Source of the DNA: Planctomycetota bacterium
GTDB lineage: Bacteria; Planctomycetota; Planctomycetia; Gemmatales; Gemmataceae
Assembly (NCBI GenBank): GCA_021413735.1
Contig: JAIOPV010000245.1
Coordinates: forward strand, 1-64,000
Direction of reading: 5' to 3'
Length of the DNA stretch: 64,000 nt
The position numbers and the translations under genes were made by a program. Below the pieces are notes generated by a model. The model was not told the DNA's origin. It was given only the letters and a program-made list of their open reading frames with translations, and did no database searches. Shown one piece after another: positions 26,206-36,561 of this stretch (its first letter is position 1; every line of letters begins with the position of its first letter).

Positions 26206-27038
26206 ACGTCCTCTTCCTCTTTCAAGGCGTCACGCAGGGTTTCAAACGCCCGATTTCGCCGATTGCGGACTGTTTTCTCACCGCAACCAACGAGATTGGC
26301 AATTGTGATAACCCCCTCCTTCTGGGAGTCAATCGGCACCTCTTGGAAGATCAACTCAATGACTCGCCGCTGGTCTGGCGGCAAGGAGTTAATCGCCGCA
26401 TGGAGCTTTGTCCGGTAAAGAAAATCCACACTTTCGCCATTGAGAGCGTTCCGCATCTTCGCAAGGGCCGATTCGATCTCCGTCGGTGGTCCGCCCACAT
26501 CGTCCGTGGAGTCCATCTGTTTGAAACGGAATTCGTCCCGCCAGACCTTTTTTCGAGCCGTCAACCGAAGTCGCGCGAGCGAGAAGTTGAAACGGCACTC
26601 AAAGCAATCGAGCCTGTCGTCGTATTTGCCCTTGCGGTCGCCACAGAGCATCTCTTGAAACTTCTGGAGGACGGCCTCTTGGATTTCTTGTTCACCCGAT
26701 TTTTCTGCGAGCATTGTGGTGCCGGCAAGCCGCCGAGGGGTTACGGGCACGGCCCGAAGGACTCGCTGGCGTAAAATCACGAATAAGTCGTGCAGGACGT
26801 CATCGATCAAACCGGGGCGGCGGACAAAGTACAGCACGCACTCGGACGGGACGTAGTTCGGATCATGACTATCCGTAATGCGAGAACGCTGAATAAGTTC
26901 GCTTGTCGACAACCCCAATAGAGTCGTAAGCGATACTTCCACCTCGCACGGGCGACTATACAGACTGCCGTCAGGCCACCGGTTGCGGAGCGGTGCGATC
27001 GACGGTTGTGGTTCTTCTCGGGCGACGTTCTGAGTCAT
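26202..27038 (-). CDS. Sigma-70-family-like transcription factor heading the defence operon
   Basis: The 278-aa protein has a C-terminal region-4-like helix-turn-helix: INSLPPDQRRVIELIFQEVP, then GVITIANLVGCGEKTVRNRR. A divergent helical region 2 is plausible at about 60-160 (VLYFVRRPGLIDDVLHDLF, FECRFNFSLARLRLTARKKV). It is longer than ordinary ECF factors, which have about 180-200 residues, and unlike the one at 11883. As the first gene of a tightly overlapping operon it probably controls that operon's expression. The repeated elements at 22177 and 19672 are candidates for its promoters. No convincing third copy is present upstream of this gene. Confidence 0.7.
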   Translation of the reverse strand: MTQNVAREEPQPSIAPLRNRWPDGSLYSRPCEVEVSLTTLLGLSTSELIQRSRITDSHDPNYVPSECVLYFVRRPGLIDDVLHDLFVILRQRVLRAVPVTPRRLAGTTMLAEKSGEQEIQEAVLQKFQEMLCGDRKGKYDDRLDCFECRFNFSLARLRLTARKKVWRDEFRFKQMDSTDDVGGPPTEIESALAKMRNALNGESVDFLYRTKLHAAINSLPPDQRRVIELIFQEVPIDSQKEGVITIANLVGCGEKTVRNRRNRAFETLRDALKEEEDV

Positions 27039-28495
27039 ATTCTGTTTGCCGCCTCCCCAAGTTCTTCGAAATCGCCAGATCCAAACATGGGACGTACGGG
27101 TGGTTCGGCCTCACCAACGTTGAAGCCACACTCTCAATGGTTGCACTCTTGCAAACTCACGGGTCTGTCCACTACGGATTATCAAACCTCGTATCCCAAG
27201 CACACGGAAACCTTCCGCAACTCCTGTTCGCGTTGCTCCTTCATTTGCCAACCGTAAACTGCCGAGTCGAACTCGCCAACTGACTTTGATGTGAGATCAT
27301 TCAGCCCCTTGATTGAACGAGGTCACTGACCGCTGGTTCCGGTGGAACTTCCCGGGAGCGTGGCGAGCGGTGTTCCGCAAGCGAAGTCGTCCGCAACCGT
27401 GTTTGTTCCCCTGTCGTAGTGCAACGTGTCGAGAGACATCCGCAGAGGAATCCAATCGTCTGTGATTCGATCGATCATGCCGACTCATCACACCATTGTT
27501 TCAGCACTTCCAATTACAGAATCGATTTGTCCAGCGAAAGCATGTCAGCAATTTCCGTTGTTTTTTGAGATTTTCCGACGATGACACTGTATCAGACGTC
27601 CCGCTATTCACCAAATTCATCGGCAATGTGACTGGGATCCCGAACTCATTCAGCATTGACATCGAAACAACCTGTCTCCAAATATTCGACCAAGACGGTG
27701 TCCTCGGTTCGCTGAGACTGACATTGTGCCCGAATATTCACCATCAGTATCGGAATTAAGTCCACAGCATCTGCGGTTGGGAGTCTCAGGGATGGGAAGT
27801 TGAACCCGCTCAAGTAAACTGACCCGCCTGTCGAAGCGACAGCCGACCTGTACGCCGGTCCCGCCGCACAAAGCAGAGCAGCGGGGGTGAGCGTAGCACC
27901 TCCAAAAACACGCTGGATCGCCTGTCCGTTTGAGTGGCGAAGGAGCCGTATACTAATCGGCTACACGAGAACTCGATCGAGCAGATCGGGTAAGGTTCCG
28001 CTCGGCATCGCCGGAGCCGCCGCAGTCAGGGCATCCTCCGCTTGCGTCAGGGGCTCGCTAACATTCCCAGCGCGTCGACATAGATCACGCCGTTGATCCG
28101 TTGAGCCGTCCACGCGAGCGTCGGCCGCGAGTTTGATGGCCGCAGCATGCAGGTGCTGTACTCGGCGAACGGCGCCGCACTCGCTGTTTCAGTAATCAGT
28201 AATTCTGATGCGGTAAACCGATCGCTATGGTTGATCTGGGAGCGTCGGTCACATCGACTAGCGCGGCGAACGGGATGTTGCTCAGGTGAGCCACCGTTCT
28301 GATCTCTGCTGACAACCCGGCACCTTCGCGGCGAGAACCAACATCCAGTTTCGCTTACAAACCCTGTAACCGTCGGTGGCGGGAGTTCGGGACCCTGTGT
28401 GATATCGTTGCATTCTTCGTGAACTCCCGAGCTATGCTCTGCGGACAACCCGGCGTACCATCTCATCACCCACAGAATGCAGCAAGGCGAACCAG
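27039..28495. other. Intergenic region between the divergent defence islands
   Basis: About 1.45 kb with no convincing gene. It has an A/T-rich central part (27490-27760) with one unsupported 87-codon frame, then the left copy of a direct repeat (27816-27863). AGCCG/CGGCT at 27944-27962 could form a small hairpin. Near the helicase gene, GGGAGTTC (28381-28388) and GAACTCCC (28421-28428) form an inverted repeat around a possible weak promoter (TTGCAT 28408, TATGCT 28433, 19-base spacing). Confidence 0.45.
27816..27863 (+). repeat. Left copy of a 48-bp direct repeat flanking the Hma-like island
   Basis: This begins AAACTGACCCGCC and matches 40395-40442 at 44 of 48 positions in the same orientation, with weaker similarity for about 40 bases beyond. 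Translated, both copies read KLTR-SKRQ-TC-P-P, so this may be the remnant of the small gene at 40293-40460. Confidence 0.65.
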
Positions 28496-31400
28496 ATGGC
28501 ACATACGACTACACTCCAACCAGGTTCCATCATCCGCGGCCCGACTCTTCCTGAACCTGTGGAGGTTCTCGCCGTTGTGCCGCTGGGTGATTCTCTGAAA
28601 GTCATCGGGCGAGGATTGCAGACCGGGTTGACCCACGATCCCGTCCTCACGCCGGATCAGCTTGCGCGACTTATCGTGTCTTCGGGCCAAGAACCGTTTG
28701 ACGGCGATGCCCGCCTCTTTCGCCTCGGGGTCGAAGCCCATCGACTGGGTCTCGCCTACGAGTACGATCCGTTCTTCTCACTCTCTATCGCGCGGGTTGA
28801 TCCGCTACCACACCAACTCGAAGCGGTTTATAACTACTTCCTCAAGTTGCCGCGAATTCGGTTTCTGCTCGCTGACGATCCCGGAGCGGGCAAAACGATC
28901 ATGGCCGGGTTGCTCCTGAAGGAATTGAAGGCTCGGGGGTTGGTCAAGCGAGTGCTCATTGTCACGCCCGCAAATCTGACATTCCAGTGGCAACGTGAAT
29001 TGGCCGACAAGTTCCGCGAGAAGTTCGAGGTGATCCGCGGCGATGTTCTGCGAGCAAACTACGGTCAGAATCCGTGGCAGGATAAAGACCAGGTCATCAC
29101 ATCCGTGTCGTGGGTGTCGGTGATGGAGGACGCTCGCGAGAGTTTGCTCCGTTCTCGGTGGGATCTCGTTATTGTGGATGAAGCGCACAAGATGAGTGCC
29201 CCGGCTGACGACCGGAAAACCTATGCCTACCGGCTCGGCGAATCGCTCTCCAAAATGACCGACCACTTCCTCTTGATGACGGCAACACCGCACAAGGGCG
29301 ACCAAGATCATTTCGCTCGTTTCGTTCCCGCACCCAGACACGGGCGAAGTCCACAAACTGTTCACAAAACGAGAAGTTCGCACAGCCGCGTTTGATTTCG
29401 ACGGCGAAGAACTCGATTTCTATGACGAACTGACCCGCTACGTTGAAGACCAATCAATCGCGGCCGCCGGAGAAGAATCGGCTCGTGGGCGTGCGGTCGG
29501 GTTCACGATGGCCCTGCTGCAAAGGCGAATGGCTTCCTCCGTGTATGCGGTTCGCCGCAGTCTTGAGCGGATGAGAGAGCGAAGGGAAAAGATTCTTGAA
29601 GACCCCGAAGCCTACCGTCGCGAGCAGATCGAGCGGCGAATCCCCGAAGACTTCGAGGATCTGACCGAAGACGAGCAACTGCGGATCATGGGTCATCTCG
29701 AAGGCGAGGTTTTGTCGGCTGACCCGACTGTCCTGCGTGAAGAGATCGGGCGACTGACCAAACTCATCGACCAAGCGAAGGGACTGGAACGGCGTGATGT
29801 GCAGTCGAAGCTCGCGAAACTCCGCAGCGTCCTGACGGAACACAATCTGTTCACAAACCCGAAGATGCGGTTGCTCGTCTTCACGGAACACAAGGACACG
29901 CTCGACTACCTTGTCGCCGATGGTCGTGATGGTCGCCCGCTGGGTAAGCTCCGCGAGTGGGGACTGACCGTCACGCAGATTCACGGTGGGATGAAGGTCG
30001 GCGACCGCGATACCCCTGGAACCCGCATCAATGCGGAACGCGAGTTCAAAGAGTCGGCCCAAGTTCTCGTTGCCACAGAAGCGGCGGGCGAAGGCATCAA
30101 CCTCCAATTCTGCTGGTTGATGATAAATTTCGACATCCCGTGGAATCCCGTGCGGTTGGAACAGCGTGTGGGCCGTATCCACCGGTACGGTCAAGAACAC
30201 GATTGTCTCGTCTTCAATTTTGTCGCCCAGAACACACGCGAAGGTCGCGTTCTCCAGAAGCTCCTCGACCGTCTTCGCGAGATTCGCCGAGAACTCGGCA
30301 CTGATCAAGTCTTCGACGTGGTTGGCGAGGTGTTCCCTTCGGCGCTGTTGGAAAAGCTGTTCCGCGACATGTATGCCCGGCTCACCGACGAGTACAAGAT
30401 TCAGGACCGGATCGTGAAGGATGTGAGTCCGGCCCGCTTCCGTGCGATTACCGAGAACGCTCTGGAAGGACTCGCGAAGAAAGAACTGAACCTATCGGCG
30501 ATCGTAGGGAAATCGGCCGAGGCGAAGGAACGCCGACTCGTCCCCGAAGTGATCGAACACTTCTTCGTCGGAGCGGCACCGGAATCCGGGTTGCAGCCGA
30601 AGGCGACGGCTCCCAACAGCCGGGCCTATCGCGTCGGCAAGGTCCCCCGAAACCTGTTCCCCATCGGTGACCGCCAGGAATCGAAGTTCGGTCGGCTGGG
30701 CCGCGAGTACGCCAAGATCGCGTTCGACAAGGCCGTATTGCCCAGCGACCCTACACTCGAGTGGGTTACGCCGGGACACCCGCTATTCGAGGCAGTTCGC
30801 ACCGATTTGCTCGCCCGAGTCGAGGATCACCTCCGACGGGGGGCGGTATTCTTCGATTTGCATCGCGAACGGCCCGCCGTGCTGGACGTGTACGCAGCGT
30901 CGATCAAAGATGGCCGCGGGCACACCCTCCACCGTCGATTGTTTGCCGTCGAAACATTAGCAACCAGCGAGATGACTCTTCACGAACCGACGATTCTCCA
31001 CGACATCACCCCGACCGCACCCGGCACGAAACCTTCAACCTCACTTCCCGCACCAGAACGACGGGCTGTTGAGCAGTTCCTTTACGAACGCGCTCTGAAG
31101 CCGTGGGCCGCACGGGCTTGTGCCGACCGTATCCGGGAAGTCGAGCGAGTTGAACGGCACGTCGAGATCAGTCTGAACGCCCTCATTGACCGGCAGCAAC
31201 TCCAACTCGGGGAGTTTCTCAACCGCCAGATCGTTGGCCAGACTGTGCAAGGGCTGGACGGGTTGATCGCCCAGGCGGAACAGCACCTTGACGAACTGAA
31301 CTCCCGCCGCGACACCCGGAAACGAGAGTTGGAACTGGAACGACACTGCACCATTTCGGACATCACACACATTGGTCGTGTGCAAATACATCCGCACCCT

Positions 31401-31832
31401 GACCGGGCGATGCCGCAATTCGCCCCGATGGTCCGCGACGACGAGATCGAGCGAATCGCCGTGGCTGTAGCCATCCGGCATGAAACGGAACGCGGTTGGG
31501 TGGCCGAAAGCGTCGAGTCCGAAAACCGTGGGTTCGACATTATCAGCCGTCGGCCCCACCCGCACGACTCGAAGGCGTTCGTCGAGTCGCGGTTCATCGA
31601 AGTGAAGGGCCGGGCCGGTGTGGGGGTGGTTGCCCTCACCGAAAACGAGTATCGTACCGCACAACGGCTTGCGGGCGATTACTGGCTCTACGCGGTGTTC
31701 AACTGCGGCGGCACGCCGGAACTGCACACGATCCAGAACCCCGCCCGCCTTGGGTGGAATCCGGTGATGACCGTCGAGCATTACCAAATTAACCCAGGCG
31801 CAATCGTGGAAGCGAGCGAAGGGAAGCAATGA
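28496..31832 (+). pseudogene. SNF2/DEAH-type helicase with DUF3883, broken by an out-of-frame deletion (Hma-like helicase)
   Basis: The first part (ATG 28496, frame open to 29395) has ADDPGAGKTIMAGLLLKELK, VTPANLTFQWQREL, VIVDEAHKM and LMTATPHKGD. After GDQDHFARF the reading becomes unrelated, while another frame resumes at about 29316 with LVSFPHPDTGEV and KLFTKREV. It continues through DEL-TRYVEDQSIAAAG, EAAGEGINLQF and RVGRIHRYGQ to a C-terminal DUF3883 domain with FIEVKGRAG. Relatives carry about 40 residues (including the LRR-KEALV segment) between these points, so a deletion removed them and shifted the frame. A downstream ATG at 29508 could yield only the C-terminal half. Such helicases partner DUF1156 methylases and DUF499 ATPases, as encoded here. 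Confidence 0.8.
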
Positions 31833-33541
31833 GCTACAAGCCCCGCACTCTGTTTCGACTGATTGAGGAAATCAACGTTTCGCTCTTCCTCCCACACATT
31901 CAACGCGCGTTCGTGTGGGATCGGGAACAGATGAGCCGCTTGCTCGACAGCCTCATGCGGAACTACCCGATCCAGACGCTCCTGTTCTGGCGAACGAAGG
32001 ACTATATCAAGGCACGCAGATTCATGCCTTCCGTCGAGTGGGACGCCGATCTCTCGGATTACTACGACAACAGCAAGACCGAAAAAGGCATCGAGAAGGT
32101 TTTCGTGCTCGACGGTCAGCAACGGCTCCAGTCCCTCTACGCGCTCTTCAACGGCTCCGTGAAGTCGAACGACGGCAAGACCGACCTCGATGCGTATCTC
32201 GACATCACGGGCGGCGACCAGCCCAACACCGAAGGGCTGATGTACCGCACCGTCTTCTCAGCCAAGCCGCCGGGGTTGTCGTTCTACCGGATACGCAACC
32301 TGCTCGGGATAGATGCGCAGAAGAACGCGCTGACTCTCGCCGATGAACTCAATGATGAACTTGATGACGGGTTGAAACAGGAGAGGGATGCTGAGCGCAA
32401 ACGCCAGCGGTTCGTCCGCGAAAACTGCAGTCAACTGGTATCGCTGTTGCGGGAGGAGAAGCACTTCTGGGTCGAAGAACTCGACGGGGTCGCGAACCAG
32501 TACCCCTACAAGAAGATTCTGGACATCTTCGTGCGAGTCAATTCGGGCGGAACCAAGCTCAACGCTTCCGACCTCATGTTCGCTGCGATGAAAGAAAAGT
32601 GGAGTGCGATTGAGCAGAACATCGAAGAAATCGTCGACCTCTTGAACGGCGGCCGACTTGACTTCGACAAATCATTCGCTCTGAAGTGCCTCGTCGTGGC
32701 TCACGGCAAGGGGGCAGAGTTATCCGCTGAACAGTTCAGTTCCCCGGAAGGCGAGACTCTCGTCAAGACGATCGAGGGCGAGTGGCACCGTGCCGAGGCC
32801 GCATTCCAAGAGCTGCGCGACTTCATCACTAACGATTTGAAGCTCTACGCGGACAAGGTGATCCGGAGCTACTCCAGTTTCATCCCTCTGTTCGATTACC
32901 TGTACCACAACCCGAAGCCGAACGAGGCGAACCGCGTCCTGATGCGGGGCTATTACTACAAATCGCAATTGTTTAACTGGTACGGTAGCCAGACCGATAA
33001 CGTGATCAACGCAATGCACACCCGGGTCGGTAAGGAACTGCCGGATGGCTTCCCGCTGGACACGGTGAAGACATACTTTTCGGCATCCCGGACGATGCCT
33101 GTCGAGTTGAAGTTGACGGACCTCCACAACATGCAACTCAGGTTCATCATCCTGAATCTCATCTACGTTGAACGCTTCGGTGCGAGCCCCTTTAATGTCT
33201 GCTTCAAGGGGAACGAGCCTCACATCGACCACATTTACCCCCAGAGCGCCCTGAAAAGTCAGCTCAAGCTGACGACACCGGACATCAACCACATCGGAAA
33301 TTATCGTTTCGTCGGTGCGACGGACAATATCCGCAAGCGGGCAGAGTACCCCGATGCGTTTTTCACTCGGCTGAAGAAGCAGAGTGTTGATGTTGTCTCC
33401 CACCTTCTCGTGCCAGCATTTGCTGAAGACCCCGCACTCCTGAAATTTGACGTGCCCACATATTGCGACTTCCGTGATCGCCGCCTGAAAGCGATCTTTG
33501 ACATCGCCAATAAGGTCGTGAACCCGGAACTGCAGAAATGA
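31829..33541 (+). CDS. DUF262 family protein with HNH-type C-terminus
   Basis: The 570-aa protein overlaps the helicase stop as ATGA. The N-terminus has the DUF262 (ParB/GmrS-like) pattern FLPHIQRAFVWDREQMSRLL and VFVLDGQQRLQSLYALF (near 92). The C-terminus has EPHIDHIYPQSALK (near 462), an HNH-like nuclease motif followed by NHIGNYRFV. GmrSD-type DUF262/DUF1524 proteins cut modified DNA in an NTP-dependent way. Its position inside the helicase-methylase-ATPase operon suggests it is an accessory effector of that system. Confidence 0.82.
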   Translation: MSYKPRTLFRLIEEINVSLFLPHIQRAFVWDREQMSRLLDSLMRNYPIQTLLFWRTKDYIKARRFMPSVEWDADLSDYYDNSKTEKGIEKVFVLDGQQRLQSLYALFNGSVKSNDGKTDLDAYLDITGGDQPNTEGLMYRTVFSAKPPGLSFYRIRNLLGIDAQKNALTLADELNDELDDGLKQERDAERKRQRFVRENCSQLVSLLREEKHFWVEELDGVANQYPYKKILDIFVRVNSGGTKLNASDLMFAAMKEKWSAIEQNIEEIVDLLNGGRLDFDKSFALKCLVVAHGKGAELSAEQFSSPEGETLVKTIEGEWHRAEAAFQELRDFITNDLKLYADKVIRSYSSFIPLFDYLYHNPKPNEANRVLMRGYYYKSQLFNWYGSQTDNVINAMHTRVGKELPDGFPLDTVKTYFSASRTMPVELKLTDLHNMQLRFIILNLIYVERFGASPFNVCFKGNEPHIDHIYPQSALKSQLKLTTPDINHIGNYRFVGATDNIRKRAEYPDAFFTRLKKQSVDVVSHLLVPAFAEDPALLKFDVPTYCDFRDRRLKAIFDIANKVVNPELQK

Positions 33542-36500
33542 CACAGCCTTACCCGAAGCGCCTCATCGAAGTCGATCTACCCATCGCTCGAATCTCGGCC
33601 CACGCGAGGCGGGAGAAGTCGATCCGACACGGACACATTTCAACCCTTCACATCTGGTGGGCACGGCGACCGCTCGCGGCCTGCCGTGCTGTTATCTGTG
33701 CTTCCCTATGGCCTGATCCCGCTGACCCACTCTGTCCGCAGGCATTCCGCAAGGCTGCGGCTAAACACCTCGTCGCGTTCGCATGTCGTGTTTTCCCCAA
33801 GATGATTACCGAGGAGAAGGCTCACCTTCAGGAAACGGCGTCTGAAGCGAGCCTCGTTCGGTGGAAGGTGTTCGCGAAGAACAACCCGCCGCTCGATCCC
33901 GCTGACGCTGACCACCAGAACATCCTCCGATTCGCACTCCTCGACTTCATCGCCGACTTCGCCAACTGGGACAACTCAACCGTTCCCGCGTATCTGGAGA
34001 CAGCTCGGGCACTCACACAGGCAGCGCACGAAGCCCTCGGCGGTGAGAAGGGTACGCGCCCGCTCGTTGCCGATCCGTTTGCGGGTGGCGGCAGCATTCC
34101 GCTCGAAGCACTTCGAGTCGGGGCCGACGCCTTTGCCAGCGACCTAAACCCTGTTGCCGTGCTGCTGAACAAGGTCGTTTTGGAGTACATCCCGAAGTAC
34201 GGTCAGAAGCTCGCGGACGAGGTTCGCAAGTGGGGTCAGTGGGTGAAGGAACAGGCCGAGAAGGAACTGAATGCCTTCTACCCTAAGGATGCCGACGGCT
34301 CGACGCCCATTGCGTATCTCTGGGCGAGAACGGCGCGCTGCGAGGGGCCAATGTGCGGTGTTGAAGTTCCTTTGCTCCGCGCGACAGCGTTGTCTGAACG
34401 AGACCCCATCGCTCATTTGCTCGTCGAAAAAACAGCAGATTCCAGGGCGGTTGTCACGGTGCGAGAGGGGAAACAAGCGACATCCACCGCGACCGTCCGA
34501 AGTGGCAAATTGACGTGTCCGTGTTGCAACTACACAACACCCGACAAACGCATCAAAGAGCAGATGCTATCCCAACATGGTGGAGCCGATCAGGCTCGGT
34601 TGCTCTCTGTCCTCGTGCAATCTTCTGGCTCCAAACGGATATTTAGAGGACCGACTGATGCTGATTTGCAAACGGTGGCGTCAGCCAAAAAATGGATCAG
34701 TGGACTTGATACGAAGAGCGGTATCCTCCCAGATGAACTGATCAATCCGTTGCGTCCTTATAAGAACACGGTCGGTGTCTGCATCGTGACCCGTATCGGA
34801 ATTAAGCGATTTCGAGACCTTTACAGCTCTCGTCAACTTGCAGCGATCCTGGTGTTTCAGAAGACGATCCAACGAGTTGGTCAGCTTTCCCATCCCGACC
34901 GATCCTTTAAGACGTCACTCCTGACATTGCTGCACTTCGTGCTTGATCGAATGGTTATGCAAAACAGCTCCCTCTCGCGCTGGAACCCGATCAGATCCAC
35001 AATCGAAGGCCTATTCTCAAAGCAAGCCCTCCAGATCGTTTGGGATTACGTAGAAGCAAACCCATGTGGCCCAGGGATGGCCAACTGGGATGGTGCCGTC
35101 GAGTGGGTCACGAGAGTCATTGAACACAATGTCAGCCTGGTCAACACAGGCGTTGCTGTCAGATCGCCGGCAGCAGATTGTCCCATTCCGCACGAGTCGG
35201 TTGACTTTTTTTTCACTGACCCACCATATTTTGCCGCCATTCCATATGCCGATTTGTCAGATGTCTTTTATGTGTGGATGCGGCGAGGCCTCGCAGACAT
35301 TGCCCCAGGTCTCTTTGATTCCGATCTGACCGAGAAAACCAACGAGCTGGTCGTCACGAATTCTGCAAAAGGGCCTGATGGTCGAGTGAAGGATGCTTCA
35401 TTCTTCGTGGATGGTATGACGAGCGCATTGCGGACGGCAAAGAACCTGACAAAGCCGCATGGTCTCTCGTGTCTGGTATTTGCTGATGCAAGCACTACAG
35501 CTTGGGAGTCAATGCTCTCTGCTGTCATCAATGGCGGGTGGGTGATGACGTCATCCTGGGCCATAGACACAGAACGACAAGGACGCACCCGTGCGCTGGG
35601 TTCAGCCTCATTGCAGTCTTCAATCTTCATGGTCTGCCGTCCGCGTGAATCAGACTTGACAGGCGAGTGGCGGCAAGTCCTATCGGAGCTGCCGAAGCGG
35701 ATGCACGAGTGGATGCCGCGTCTTGCAAGTGAAGGCGTCGTGGGAGCCGATGCGATCTTCGCGTGCCTTGGACCAGCTCTCGAAATCTTCTCCCGCTACT
35801 CGGGAGTTGAAAAGGCCAATGGCGATCCCGTCACGCTCAAGGAATACCTCGAGCACGTCTGGGCAGCGGTCTCAAAGGAAGCGCTCTCGACCATCTTCCG
35901 CGACGCCGACGCTTCCGGTCTCGAACCTGACGCCCGCATCACCGCCATGTGGTTATGGACCATCGGGGGTGGCGTGGAATCCGGAGCGAGGAACGCGGAA
36001 TCAGAGGAGAGCGAAGTCGAAGACACGGACGACGAGGAAACCGGCAAGAACAAGTCTGTCAAGTCGGCGGGTTTCGCACTGGAGTTCGACGCGGCTCGGA
36101 AGATCGCACAGGGGCTTGGCATCCACCTGGAGAAGAGCGAGTCCATTGTCGAGATAAAGGGCGACAAGGCACGGCTTCTCGCGGTCAGCGAACGCACGAA
36201 GCATCTGTTCGGGAAGGAGTCGAAGGAACCAGCCGCAGCGCCGAAGAAGAGAGGGAAGCCGGTCAATCCGGGGCTGTTCGACAATCCGAAGGATGTCAAG
36301 ACCGGCGAGGAAGCCCCCGTTGTGGAGCTGATGGCACCAACGCCCGGCTCAACGGTGCTGGACCGGTTGCATCAGGCGATGATCCTGTTTGGGGCACAAC
36401 GCGGCGAGTTGTTGAAGCGGTTCCTGGTCGAAGACGGCGTCGGCAAGGACGCCCGATTCTGGAAGCTCGCGCAATCGCTGGCGGCGCTTTACCCACCCGG

Positions 36501-36561
36501 AACGGATGAACGTCGCTGGGTCGAAGGCGTACTCGCCCGCAAGAAGAGTCTGGGGCAGTGA
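33538..36561 (+). CDS. DUF1156 DNA methyltransferase (Hma-like methylase)
   Basis: The 1007-aa protein overlaps the previous stop as ATGA. The N-terminus IRHGHISTLHIWWARRPLAA is typical of DUF1156. The SAM-binding motif VADPFAGGGSIPLEAL lies near 177-192 and the catalytic DPPY in FFFTDPPYFAAIPYAD near 555. The protein is probably an adenine or cytosine-N4 methyltransferase that marks host DNA. A basic, acidic-patched linker precedes the C-terminus (KKRGKPVNPGLFDNPKD). Codon use between about 34400 and 35650 is noticeably more A/T-rich than in its flanks, suggesting recombination of the target-recognition part. Encoded with helicase and DUF499 ATPase genes, it forms the core of an Hma-type defence system. 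Confidence 0.85.
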   Translation: MTQPYPKRLIEVDLPIARISAHARREKSIRHGHISTLHIWWARRPLAACRAVICASLWPDPADPLCPQAFRKAAAKHLVAFACRVFPKMITEEKAHLQETASEASLVRWKVFAKNNPPLDPADADHQNILRFALLDFIADFANWDNSTVPAYLETARALTQAAHEALGGEKGTRPLVADPFAGGGSIPLEALRVGADAFASDLNPVAVLLNKVVLEYIPKYGQKLADEVRKWGQWVKEQAEKELNAFYPKDADGSTPIAYLWARTARCEGPMCGVEVPLLRATALSERDPIAHLLVEKTADSRAVVTVREGKQATSTATVRSGKLTCPCCNYTTPDKRIKEQMLSQHGGADQARLLSVLVQSSGSKRIFRGPTDADLQTVASAKKWISGLDTKSGILPDELINPLRPYKNTVGVCIVTRIGIKRFRDLYSSRQLAAILVFQKTIQRVGQLSHPDRSFKTSLLTLLHFVLDRMVMQNSSLSRWNPIRSTIEGLFSKQALQIVWDYVEANPCGPGMANWDGAVEWVTRVIEHNVSLVNTGVAVRSPAADCPIPHESVDFFFTDPPYFAAIPYADLSDVFYVWMRRGLADIAPGLFDSDLTEKTNELVVTNSAKGPDGRVKDASFFVDGMTSALRTAKNLTKPHGLSCLVFADASTTAWESMLSAVINGGWVMTSSWAIDTERQGRTRALGSASLQSSIFMVCRPRESDLTGEWRQVLSELPKRMHEWMPRLASEGVVGADAIFACLGPALEIFSRYSGVEKANGDPVTLKEYLEHVWAAVSKEALSTIFRDADASGLEPDARITAMWLWTIGGGVESGARNAESEESEVEDTDDEETGKNKSVKSAGFALEFDAARKIAQGLGIHLEKSESIVEIKGDKARLLAVSERTKHLFGKESKEPAAAPKKRGKPVNPGLFDNPKDVKTGEEAPVVELMAPTPGSTVLDRLHQAMILFGAQRGELLKRFLVEDGVGKDARFWKLAQSLAALYPPGTDERRWVEGVLARKKSLGQ

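Noticed and set aside
27066-27110. Possible third copy of the twin promoter element upstream of the sigma factor gene
   Set aside because: Only an AATCGC core is shared; the other block does not match at the fixed 14-base distance.
27496-27759. 87-codon frame in the A/T-rich intergenic region
   Set aside because: TTG start, no ribosome-binding site, no recognisable product.
28047-28502. Minus-strand frame before the helicase gene
   Set aside because: No start signal and it overlaps the probable promoter of the helicase; composition looks non-coding.
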